Of a DNA stretch of 64,000 nucleotides, positions 53,940-61,561 are shown in pieces. The notes below the pieces were generated by a model. The model was not told where the DNA came from and ran no database searches. It saw only the letters and a program-made list of their open reading frames with translations. The stretch is from NCBI GenBank assembly GCA_049604415.1, contig JBMYTN010000003.1:120581-184580 (forward strand), in the 5' to 3' direction. Position numbers and translations under genes: made by a program. Positions within the stretch are counted from its first letter, which is position 1. The number at the start of each line of letters is the position of its first letter. The stretch is from JBMYTN01 sp049604415. GTDB lineage: Bacteria; Pseudomonadota; Alphaproteobacteria; Rhodospirillales; Rhodospirillaceae.

Positions 53940-55616
53940 ATGGTGTTCCGCGCAGGAAGCCGCGAACGGATCCAATCCGTGGTTTCCTCCCAGATGGCTT
54001 CCTTGCTGATTTACACAGTGACCGGTCTCGCCGCCGTGCCGCTGTTTCTTTCCCATTGGGGGGCGGAGACCTATGCCCTGTGGCTGGTCAGCCAAGCGGT
54101 GGCCGACCTCGCCCTGTTTCTGGACGCCAAGCTGCAGCCCTGGGTCGCCAATGGCCTGGCCATGGCGCAGGTCGGACGACGGTCAGAGGAGTATCAGCGG
54201 GTCGGTGGCATAGCCACTAGCCTTTATCTCTGGGTCCTGCTTTCCGGTCATGGGCTTGCGGCCATGGTCTGGCTTTGGGGATCGGTCCCGGTGGATGGGG
54301 CAGCCGGAGCAGAAGCCGGGGCGGGCGGCCTGGCGAGCTGGTTGGCCGAAGGTGGCGTCATGCTTGCTTTGCTCGGGCCGATGATCTTGATCCATGCCTG
54401 GACCTTGGTCGGTGGGGCGTTTGGCACCTTGTACCGAGCCCATGACCGCCCGGATCTGGGGATCTGGGCGTTGATCCTGCGCCAACTCGCCATGTTCATG
54501 GCCTTGGTTGTTGCCTTGCTGCTGGGGGCCGGACCGATGCAGCTGGCCATTGTTCTGGCGGTGGTCCATGCCGTCCTGACCCTATGGGTGGCCTGGGATG
54601 TGCGCCGCCGCTATGGCCATTGTCTGTTCCGACCGGTCCGACCCACTCCCCAGGAATGGCGGGTGCTGATGGGGCAGGCGGGCATGCTCAATCTGCACAG
54701 TCTGGCGCTCTATGGCTTGGTTCAGGGACCGGTGCTGCTATTGGGGCGGGGCGCGTCGGAAGCCGCCCTGATCCTGTTCACCACCATGCGCACCTTGGTC
54801 GGTTTGGTCCGGCAGATCGCTGTCCAATTGGCCGTCGGTCCGGCAATGGAACGGGCCCGCGCCTATGCCCGGCGGGTGGCGCAGCAACAACAAACCAGCG
54901 GCACAAGCGCGCCGAAGACCGGAGCCTTGGCCGATCAAAGGGGTGCGGTGTTGACCCGCAGCACGCTCTGGATTGGCTTGGCGCTCCTGGCCTTTGGCTT
55001 GGGCGGGCTGGCGGTGTTTGGCGCGCCGGTGCATGGGCTCTGGACCGGCGGTGCGGTGGCCTTTGATCCTGTCGTTCTGTGGCTGCTCCTGGCCTGGGTC
55101 GGGCTCTCAGGCCTGGGATCGGTGATGGCCCAGGTCTTCCAATTGACCAACCGACCCGGGCGGGTGGCCCTGTGGCAGACCGTTGGCATGCTGGTGACCA
55201 TCGCGATCTGCTGGCTCGGTGTGGAGGGTTTTGGCCCCCAAGCCGCCGCCTTGGCTTTGCTGATGGGCGAGGGGGTGATCACCGGTCCGGTCCTGGTTGC
55301 AGCGGCGCTCAGGGACAACCGTGCCCAAGCGCCTCGGCCCAGCCGCACCGTCTCTCATCCCGGTGTTGCGGCTCTGTTGCTTCGGGCTCTGGGCCTGCTG
55401 CTGCTCTCCTTGCTCTGGGCGGCGGTCTGTCGCTGGGGCCTCGGTTTGCTGCCCGGATTGTCCGAGGCCTCCCTTGGTGTTTTGGTTCTGGAGATGCTGC
55501 TCTGGGGCCTGCCGATGGGTGCGCTGCTCCTCTTTGTTTTGACCTCCCCGGCCCGCCGGCGGCTCTGGCGGCAGCGTCTCGTCTCCCTGCGGCCAGCCAA
55601 GCGGGGAGGCAACTGA
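53940..55616 (+). CDS. Polysaccharide flippase-like membrane protein (Wzx/MATE-like)
   Basis: A 558-residue polytopic protein with about 12-14 hydrophobic helices, as in the MOP/Wzx flippases that move lipid-linked repeat units to the periplasmic face. Opening VSSQMASLLIYTVTGLAAVP with VPLFLSHWGAETYALW is typical of Wzx starts. AAAGGA lies 5 bases ahead of ATG 53940; ATG 53937 is an alternative. Upstream at 53880-53908 is a 7-bp inverted repeat (CGGTGAC/GTCACCG). The stop overlaps the next start (TGATG). Substrate unknown; alternative: another MATE-fold exporter. Confidence 0.72.
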   Translation: MVFRAGSRERIQSVVSSQMASLLIYTVTGLAAVPLFLSHWGAETYALWLVSQAVADLALFLDAKLQPWVANGLAMAQVGRRSEEYQRVGGIATSLYLWVLLSGHGLAAMVWLWGSVPVDGAAGAEAGAGGLASWLAEGGVMLALLGPMILIHAWTLVGGAFGTLYRAHDRPDLGIWALILRQLAMFMALVVALLLGAGPMQLAIVLAVVHAVLTLWVAWDVRRRYGHCLFRPVRPTPQEWRVLMGQAGMLNLHSLALYGLVQGPVLLLGRGASEAALILFTTMRTLVGLVRQIAVQLAVGPAMERARAYARRVAQQQQTSGTSAPKTGALADQRGAVLTRSTLWIGLALLAFGLGGLAVFGAPVHGLWTGGAVAFDPVVLWLLLAWVGLSGLGSVMAQVFQLTNRPGRVALWQTVGMLVTIAICWLGVEGFGPQAAALALLMGEGVITGPVLVAAALRDNRAQAPRPSRTVSHPGVAALLLRALGLLLLSLLWAAVCRWGLGLLPGLSEASLGVLVLEMLLWGLPMGALLLFVLTSPARRRLWRQRLVSLRPAKRGGN

Positions 55617-57493
55617 TGTGCGGTCTTGCCGGATTGTTTGGTCCGCCCCACCCGGACAAAACGGAGATGGTGCAGGGCATGATCGATGCTCTGGCCCATC
55701 GCGGTCCCGATGGGGGCGGGATCTTTGCCGACGGCCCCGTGGTGCTGGGCCATCGCCGCCTGGCGATCATCGGCCCCGGATCGGTGGGGGACCAACCGGC
55801 CCGCGATCCGCAAACCGGCACCACCTTGGTCTTCAATGGCGCGATCTATAACTATCCAGAGCTCGCCGACGGCCTGGACCTGCCCGCAGACCATCCGGAT
55901 CGGCGCTCCGACACCAAAATCCTGCTGGCCCTTTTGGCCCGCATGGAGGAGGGACCCGCAGCCCTGGCGGCCTTGCAACAGCGCCTTCAGGGCATGTGGG
56001 CCTTTGCCGCCTGGCAGCCCCAACGCCAACAGCTTGTCCTGGCCCGGGACCGCTTTGGTGTCAAACCGCTGTTCTATTGTCACTGGCGCGACCAGATCGC
56101 CTTCGCCTCGGAAATCGCCGCCTTGATGACCCTCCCGGGCTTGTCCCGAGCGGTGGATCGGGACAGCGCCCTGGCGTTCCTAACCGAGCGCATGCAGGCC
56201 GACTCCTCCCGGACCCGATTTACTCAGATCCGCACCTTAGCCCCCGGCCACCAGATCACGTTCACCGATCCGAGCCAGCCTGTTCCCGAGCCACAGCGCT
56301 GGTTTTCGCCCCGCGCGCTGGTCGCTCCCGCGCGGGCAGGTGAGGGCGATGAGGACCTGAAAACCCATCTGGCCGACGCCCTGGCGCTGCGCCTGCGGGC
56401 GGATACGCCGCCAGCCTTCCTGCTTTCCGGTGGCTTGGACAGCGCGACCTTGCTGGCCTTGGCGGTGGAGAGGGCCCAGAGCCAAGGAACCCCCTTGCCC
56501 GTGGCCTACAGCCTCGCCCCTGATCAGACCTCGGGCGGTCATGCGGATGGCGCGCTGGATTATGATCTGGCGCAAAAAACCGCTGCCCATCTGGGGATCG
56601 ACCTGCGTCCGGTTCCGGTTTCGGGGACATCCGACCGCCCAGCGGACCTGCCTGCCCGCCTGACCGCGATCACCCGACGGCTTTGTGAGCCCTTGCCTGA
56701 CGGTTCCATGCTGGCCCATGACAACCTGATGGCGGCGATCCAGGCCGATGGCTATCGCCTGGTCATTGGCGGCCTCGGCGGTGATGAGGCCCTGGCGGGC
56801 TATGTTCCGGAACTGGCCCGGGCTTTGGCGGCGGATCAACTGCGCCGGGGGGCGTTGTTTGCCGCCCATCGCACCATGGGCTCCTGGTCAGCGGTGGCCC
56901 GGGCGCTGCCCCACGCTTTGCCCACCGGGGCGCGCAACACCCTGCGTTTGCGGCGCCATCGGCAAAGTCTGGCCGCCATTCTGGCTCCCGACGCGCTGGT
57001 GGCTTTGCCCGAGCGCGAGCGGGTCCCCCCGGTTCACCCAAAGCGGACCACAGCGGCCCTGCGGGAAGGGTTGGAGCGGCTGTTCCTGCCCGGCTTTTTG
57101 CACTACGAAGATCACAATGCCATGGCCCATGGTATCGAAACCCGGGCGCCCTTCCTCGATCCGGCGGTTGTCGGCTTCGGAATGTCCGTGGACCCGACCC
57201 GCCTTCTGGACCAAGGTTTGGGCAAGCAGCCTCTGCGCCGTCTGGCCCGAACGCTGTTGCCGGACGCGGTCGCGGCCAATCCGCGCAAGATCGGCCTGCC
57301 AGCTCCGGCGGATCAGTGGTTGTCCGCCGATCCGGACTTTGTGACAACCACCCTGACAGCGGGTGCGGCACGGCTCGGCCTGTTTGAGACAATAGGCTTG
57401 TCGGAGCGGATTGCCACACTCCATCCGGACCTGCGCCGTCGCGTGTTTGGCCTTTGTCTCTGGGCCGAAAGCTGGGAGGTCACCGCCCCATGA
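55616..57493 (+). CDS. Asparagine synthase (glutamine-hydrolysing) family amidotransferase
   Basis: A 625-residue class II amidotransferase. The N-terminal glutaminase starts with the catalytic Cys (MCGLAGLFG) and has AHRGPDGGGI, FNGAIYNYPEL and ARDRFGVKPLFY; the C-terminal synthetase has the PP-loop FLLSGGLDSATLLAL and IGGLGGDEALAGY. This is the AsnB plan. In polysaccharide loci such proteins often amidate sugar acids or amino acids in the polymer rather than make asparagine, so the substrate is uncertain. ATG 55616 gives the required N-terminal MCG. It overlaps the flippase stop by one base and the next start by four. Confidence 0.88.
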   Translation: MCGLAGLFGPPHPDKTEMVQGMIDALAHRGPDGGGIFADGPVVLGHRRLAIIGPGSVGDQPARDPQTGTTLVFNGAIYNYPELADGLDLPADHPDRRSDTKILLALLARMEEGPAALAALQQRLQGMWAFAAWQPQRQQLVLARDRFGVKPLFYCHWRDQIAFASEIAALMTLPGLSRAVDRDSALAFLTERMQADSSRTRFTQIRTLAPGHQITFTDPSQPVPEPQRWFSPRALVAPARAGEGDEDLKTHLADALALRLRADTPPAFLLSGGLDSATLLALAVERAQSQGTPLPVAYSLAPDQTSGGHADGALDYDLAQKTAAHLGIDLRPVPVSGTSDRPADLPARLTAITRRLCEPLPDGSMLAHDNLMAAIQADGYRLVIGGLGGDEALAGYVPELARALAADQLRRGALFAAHRTMGSWSAVARALPHALPTGARNTLRLRRHRQSLAAILAPDALVALPERERVPPVHPKRTTAALREGLERLFLPGFLHYEDHNAMAHGIETRAPFLDPAVVGFGMSVDPTRLLDQGLGKQPLRRLARTLLPDAVAANPRKIGLPAPADQWLSADPDFVTTTLTAGAARLGLFETIGLSERIATLHPDLRRRVFGLCLWAESWEVTAP

Positions 57494-58410
57494 GCCTGCC
57501 GATCACGGTGATCATTTTCACCCGCAATGAAGAGCGCAATCTGCCCGAGACCCTAGCGGCTGTCGCCTGGGCCGCCGAGCGCATAGTTGTTGACAGCCTT
57601 AGCACCGACCGCACGCCCGAGATTGTCTCCAAGACCCCGGGGGTCACCTTGGTCTCCAAAGCCTTTGAGGGCGGATTTGCCGCCCACCGCAATTGGGCCT
57701 TGGACAGCGTCCCGACCGCCCATGACTGGCTGTTGTTGCTGGATGCCGATGAGCGCCCATCCCCGGCTTTGGTCGACGAGATCACCGAATTGGTCCAACG
57801 CCCGTTCCAAGATGGCGATCCGGTGGGGTATTTGTTGCCCCGGCGGCTCTGGTTGAACGGGCGTCCCCGGCGCGGCGGGCGGCGCTATGACTATCCCATG
57901 CGCCTGATCCGCAAGGGGCGCGCCCGCTATGAAGACCGTCTGGTCCATGAACATATCCTGGCCGATGGTCCGGAGGGCCGGATGCAAGGCGACCTGGACC
58001 ATCGCGACGAGAAGGACTGGGCGCGCTATTTCGAGCGTCATTTGCGCTACGCCACCCTGGAGGCCGAGGAGGCCTGGACCCTGCTCTATGGGTCTTCGGA
58101 GGCGCAAAAGGGCACTTTGCTGGGCTCGCTCTGGAGCAAAGGCCCCCGGCGCAACCGGGCTTTAAAGTCCTTTGCCTATCGCTATCTGCCCTTCCGCTGG
58201 GTTTTTGCCTTCGTCTGGTTCTATGTCCTGCGCCTGGGCTTCCTGGACGGGCGGGCCGGTTTTCAGGAGTGCATGGGTCGGGCTTTCTATGAATTCCAAG
58301 TCGGTGTGCTGCTGGAAGAACGCCGTCACCAAGCCCAAGCCGAAGCCCAGGCTGAAGCCCACAGCCAGGACAAACTGCCCAGAAACACAGCGGGCAGGGA
58401 TGCAGGCTGA
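57490..58410 (+). CDS. Glycosyltransferase family 2 protein
   Basis: A 306-residue inverting GT-A enzyme. VIIFTRNEERNLPETL at the N-terminus, IVVDSLSTDRTPEIV and LLLLDADERPSPALV (the DxD-containing nucleotide-sugar/metal site) are the family signatures. It resembles the WaaE/KdtX-type lipopolysaccharide core and exopolysaccharide enzymes. The tail is Gln/Ala/Glu-rich with AEAQAEA repeats. ATG 57490 overlaps the amidotransferase stop (ATGA). Last gene of the plus-strand polysaccharide operon; the guanidine riboswitch leader starts about 130 bases later. Confidence 0.86.
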   Translation: MSLPITVIIFTRNEERNLPETLAAVAWAAERIVVDSLSTDRTPEIVSKTPGVTLVSKAFEGGFAAHRNWALDSVPTAHDWLLLLDADERPSPALVDEITELVQRPFQDGDPVGYLLPRRLWLNGRPRRGGRRYDYPMRLIRKGRARYEDRLVHEHILADGPEGRMQGDLDHRDEKDWARYFERHLRYATLEAEEAWTLLYGSSEAQKGTLLGSLWSKGPRRNRALKSFAYRYLPFRWVFAFVWFYVLRLGFLDGRAGFQECMGRAFYEFQVGVLLEERRHQAQAEAQAEAHSQDKLPRNTAGRDAG

Positions 58411-58540
58411 TCAAACTTTATGCAGCTACTGTGTGGTCCGTCACCACGTTTCGATCCGGCGCGATGGGCCAAGCTCTGGTTGTTGAACGCCTTTCTCGGG
58501 TCAACGGCAGATTGGCCCGGTTCTTGAAATAAAAACCAAC

Positions 58541-58684
58541 AGGAAAACTAGGGTTCCGGTTTGGGGAGGCGCTTCCGTCCCCCCGAATGACTGGTCCGAG
58601 AGTTTTCGTCCGGGCCTTCTCCCCCGTCCACTGACAAGACAGGGATCCCGTCTGGATACACGGAGGGATAAAAGCCCGGGAGGC
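58541..58684 (+). promoter_or_regulatory. Guanidine-I (ykkC) riboswitch
   Basis: Three conserved blocks of the ykkC/guanidine-I aptamer occur in order: CTAGGGTTCCG (58548-58558), CTGGTCCGAGAG (58591-58602) and ACGGAGGGATAAAAGCCCGG (about 58660-58679), followed by GAGG. The spacers can form the expected stems: a hairpin between blocks 1 and 2 and a second hairpin around 58632-58655. The class senses free guanidinium. It lies about 70 bases ahead of the importer and ureohydrolase genes, which fits guanidine control of guanidine use. No T-run terminator follows, so control may be translational. Confidence 0.93.
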
Positions 58685-58742
58685 CATTGAACGCGACCGG
58701 TCGCGTCGGCTTCCCCGTCGTCCGCCGGTCTGACAAGACAGG
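58632..58742 (+). repeat. 12-bp direct repeat and 16-bp palindrome in riboswitch expression platform
   Basis: TGACAAGACAGG occurs at 58632-58643, inside the aptamer, and again at 58731-58742, directly before the binding-protein start. Between them is a perfect 16-bp palindrome, ACGCGACCGGTCGCGT (58691-58706). The first copy pairs with CCGTCT (58649-58654) within the aptamer; the second copy could compete for that strand and hide the ribosome-binding AGG. This would be a translational switch, but the pairing was judged by eye only. Confidence 0.5.
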
Positions 58743-58756
58743 AAATGGACGACAGC

Positions 58757-59845
58757 ATGATCCGATCAGTATTTAAAAACGCCCTGTTCGCCGGTCTGCT
58801 TGCCGGATCCACCGCGCTTGCGGGGATCATCGGCACCGCCCCCGCTCAAGCCCAGGAAAAGACCGAGTTTAAAGTCGCTTGGTCGATCTATGTCGGCTGG
58901 ATGCCCTGGGGCTATATGGAAGACAGCGGCATCATGGACAAATGGGCCGAGAAATATGGCATCGATGTCGAGATCGTCCAGATCAACGACTATGTCGAGT
59001 CCATCAACCAATACACCGCCGGGGCTTTTGATGGCGTGTCCGCCACCAATATGGACACCCTTTCGATCCCGTCCGGCGGCGGCGTTGACACCACCGCCCT
59101 GATCGTTGGCGACTTTTCCAACGGCAATGACGCCATCCTGCTGAAGGGCGAGGGCGACGTCTCCTCCCTGAAAGGCAAGCCGGTCAATCTGGTCGAGCTC
59201 TCCGTTTCCCATTATCTGCTCGCCCGGGCGCTGGACAGCGTCGGCCTGCGCGAAAGCGATCTGAGCGTCATCAACACCTCGGACGCCGATATGGTCGCCG
59301 CCTTCGCCACCCCGGATGTGGAAGCCGCCGTGACCTGGAACCCGCTGGTCTCCACCATTCTGGAAACCCCGGGGGTCAGCAAGATCTTTGATTCCAGCGA
59401 AATCCCCGGCGAAATCATCGATCTGATGGTGGTCAACACCCAAACCCTGAAGGACAACCCGGATTTCGGCAAAGCCCTGGTCGGGGCCTGGTATGAAACC
59501 ATGACCCTGATGTCCTCGGACACCCCGGAAGGCGCTGCCGCCCGGACCGCCATGGCCGAAGCCTCCGGCACCGATCTGGCTGGCTATGACGCCCAGTTGG
59601 CCTCCACCGCCATGTTCTACAACCCGGCTGACGCCGTGACCTTCACCGAAGGCGCTGCCGTCAAAACCACCATGGAATATGTCGCCCAGTTCCTGTTCGA
59701 GCACGGCATCCTCGGCGAAGGTGCCCCGAGCCCCGATTTCGTCGGTGTCGCCTACCCGGATGGCTCCGTCAGCGGCGATCCGAACAACGTCAAGTTCCGC
59801 TATGACACCACCTACATGAAAATGGCCGCCGACGGCGCTCTGTAA
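58757..59845 (+). CDS. ABC transporter substrate-binding protein, guanidine operon
   Basis: Periplasmic binding protein of the nitrate/taurine (NMT1/SsuA-like) type, 362 residues. A signal peptide (hydrophobic about 9-28, cleavage near APAQAQ) leads a mature domain starting TEFKVAWSIYVGWMPWGY. It resembles proteins labelled as putative urea-ABC binding proteins near urea/guanidine carboxylases. Behind a guanidine riboswitch the ligand is most simply guanidine. ATG 58745 is in frame, but the AGG before it is too close; ATG 58757 begins the signal peptide and is preferred though spacing is long. A hairpin follows the stop. Confidence 0.85.
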   Translation: MIRSVFKNALFAGLLAGSTALAGIIGTAPAQAQEKTEFKVAWSIYVGWMPWGYMEDSGIMDKWAEKYGIDVEIVQINDYVESINQYTAGAFDGVSATNMDTLSIPSGGGVDTTALIVGDFSNGNDAILLKGEGDVSSLKGKPVNLVELSVSHYLLARALDSVGLRESDLSVINTSDADMVAAFATPDVEAAVTWNPLVSTILETPGVSKIFDSSEIPGEIIDLMVVNTQTLKDNPDFGKALVGAWYETMTLMSSDTPEGAAARTAMAEASGTDLAGYDAQLASTAMFYNPADAVTFTEGAAVKTTMEYVAQFLFEHGILGEGAPSPDFVGVAYPDGSVSGDPNNVKFRYDTTYMKMAADGAL

Positions 59846-59862
59846 GGCCTTCTGTCGGTCCA

Positions 59863-59911
59863 TGCCCTGTGAGGACGGGGCAGCCATATATAAGCCCCGA
59901 TATAAGCCCCG
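59863..59911 (+). repeat. Intercistronic stem-loop and 12-bp tandem repeat
   Basis: TGCCCTGT (59863-59870) pairs with ACGGGGCA (59875-59882) around a 4-base loop, 8 bp with one G-T pair. ATATAAGCCCCG is then repeated in tandem (59888-59899 and 59900-59911). A stem-loop after a binding-protein gene commonly protects that mRNA and raises its share over the permease. Function of the tandem repeat unknown. Confidence 0.5.
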
Positions 59912-59963
59912 TCCTTACCCTATTCATGACTTCATTCTTTAAGTCCCATTTGGGAGCCCCTTC

Positions 59964-60779
59964 ATGCGCCTGATCAACCGACGCCCCAGTCGCGCGGTGA
60001 AAATCGTGCTGACCCTGATCCCGTTTGTCCTGGTGCTGATTGCCTATGGGGTCGGGTCCCATCTGCGCCGCCTGGAAAACCCCTCGGACAAGCTGCTGCC
60101 CGCCCCGGGGCAGATCATGGAGACCGCCTGGCGGCTGGCCACCGCGCCCGACCGGCGCTCCGGCGATATCCTGCTCTGGGTCGATACGGCAGCCAGCCTG
60201 GAACGGCTGGGACTGGGCATTGGTTTGGCCGCCATTCTCGGTTTGGTTTTCGGGCTGCTGATTGGCCTGCTGCCGCTGGTTCGGGCCAATCTGGCCCATT
60301 TCGTCTCCGCCCTCTCCCTGATCCCGCCCCTGGCCATCCTGCCGATCCTGTTCATCATTTTCGGTCTCGGCGAGGCCTCTAAAATCGCGCTGATCACCAT
60401 CGGCGTCGCCCCCTTCCTGATCCGGGATATGGCGCAGCGGGTGCTGGAGATCCCCACAGAGCAGATCATCAAGGCCCAGACCCTGGCGGCCAACACCTGG
60501 ATCATCGCCATCCGGGTGGTCCTGCCCCAGATCATGCCACGCCTGATCCAAGGCATTCGCCTGGGCCTAGGCCCCGCCTGGCTGTTCCTGATCGCCGCTG
60601 AGGCCATCGCCTCCCAAGACGGGCTCGGCTACCGGATCTTCCTGGTCCGGCGCTATCTGGCCATGGATGTCATCCTGCCCTATGTGGTCTGGATCACCCT
60701 GCTGGCCTACATCATCGACTGGGGCCTGCGCCGACTGTCGGAAAAAATGTTCCCATGGGCCGGGGAGGGCGGGCTATGA
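59964..60779 (+). CDS. ABC transporter permease (SsuC/TauC type), guanidine operon
   Basis: Inner-membrane permease of 271 residues with about six helices, the first at residues 13-30. The cytoplasmic coupling loop EIPTEQIIKAQTLAANTW (about 155-172) is the EAA-type motif of importers. GGGAG lies ahead of the ATG. It follows the binding protein by 118 bases and overlaps the ATPase start (ATGA). With that pair it forms an importer whose cargo is inferred to be guanidine from the riboswitch. Confidence 0.9.
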   Translation: MRLINRRPSRAVKIVLTLIPFVLVLIAYGVGSHLRRLENPSDKLLPAPGQIMETAWRLATAPDRRSGDILLWVDTAASLERLGLGIGLAAILGLVFGLLIGLLPLVRANLAHFVSALSLIPPLAILPILFIIFGLGEASKIALITIGVAPFLIRDMAQRVLEIPTEQIIKAQTLAANTWIIAIRVVLPQIMPRLIQGIRLGLGPAWLFLIAAEAIASQDGLGYRIFLVRRYLAMDVILPYVVWITLLAYIIDWGLRRLSEKMFPWAGEGGL

Positions 60780-61561
60780 GCTACGTTTCCGTTCAGAATG
60801 TGCAAAAAATCTATGGCGACCGGGTCATCTTGGAAAAGGTCAATCTCAGCGTCGCCGAGCATGAATTCATCTCCATTGTCGGTGCGTCGGGCTGTGGCAA
60901 ATCCACCTTCCTGCGCATGCTCCTGGCCCAGGAACAACCCAGCCGAGGCCAGATCAGCATTGCCGGAGGTCCCCCCTCTCTGGAGCCCGATGGCGACCGG
61001 GGCGTGGTGTTCCAGCGCTATTCGGTGTTCCCGCATCTGACCGTGCGCGACAACATCCTGACCGCCCAGGAATTTGAAACCGGCGGCTTCCTCGGACGCT
61101 TCTTCGGCGATAAGCGCAAGGCAGCCTATGTCGAAGCCCAACAAACCTTGGACCGCATCGGCCTGGGCCATGTCGCCAAAGCCTTTCCGTCTGCCCTGTC
61201 CGGCGGCATGTTGCAGCGCCTTGCCATCGCCCAAGCCCTGGCCGGGCGGCCCAAAATCCTGCTGCTTGACGAACCCTTTGGCGCGCTCGATCCCGGCACC
61301 CGGCTGTCCATGCATGACTTCCTACAAGACCTGCGCGCCGAGGTCGGCATCACCGTCTTCATGGTCACCCATGATCTGGAAGAAGCCTTCAAGCTCGGTG
61401 ACCGGGTGATCGTATTTGACAAGCCGCGCTGGGATCCGCAAAACCCGGAAGCGTTCGGTGCCACCATCACCTATGACTTCGACGCCCGGCATGGCGGGGT
61501 TCCGTTCCAGGAAGCCCGCGAAATGGTGTTTCATAAGAAGGAGAACTCCCATGCTGCCTAA
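60776..61561 (+). CDS. ABC transporter ATP-binding protein, guanidine operon
   Basis: Importer ATPase of 261 residues. Walker A GASGCGKSTFLRML (about 39-50), Q-loop region GVVFQRYSVFPHLTV, signature LSGGMLQRLAIAQAL, Walker B ILLLDEPFGALD and switch His in MVTHDLEEAF are intact. A 20-residue insert after the Q-loop (TGGFLGRFFGDKRKAAYV) is longer than in SsuB. The C-terminal 40 residues extend past the usual end. ATG 60776 overlaps the permease stop; the 3' end overlaps the ureohydrolase start by 11 bases. Confidence 0.92.
   Translation: MSYVSVQNVQKIYGDRVILEKVNLSVAEHEFISIVGASGCGKSTFLRMLLAQEQPSRGQISIAGGPPSLEPDGDRGVVFQRYSVFPHLTVRDNILTAQEFETGGFLGRFFGDKRKAAYVEAQQTLDRIGLGHVAKAFPSALSGGMLQRLAIAQALAGRPKILLLDEPFGALDPGTRLSMHDFLQDLRAEVGITVFMVTHDLEEAFKLGDRVIVFDKPRWDPQNPEAFGATITYDFDARHGGVPFQEAREMVFHKKENSHAA

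Noticed and set aside
58411..58540. A small gene between the GT2 gene and the riboswitch
   Set aside because: No frame with a start and binding site; the sequence is best read as the 3' end of the polysaccharide operon and the promoter of the guanidine operon.
58766..59887. Minus-strand frame of 373 codons opposite the binding protein
   Set aside because: Gly/His/Asp-rich shadow; plus strand is a clear signal-peptide binding protein.
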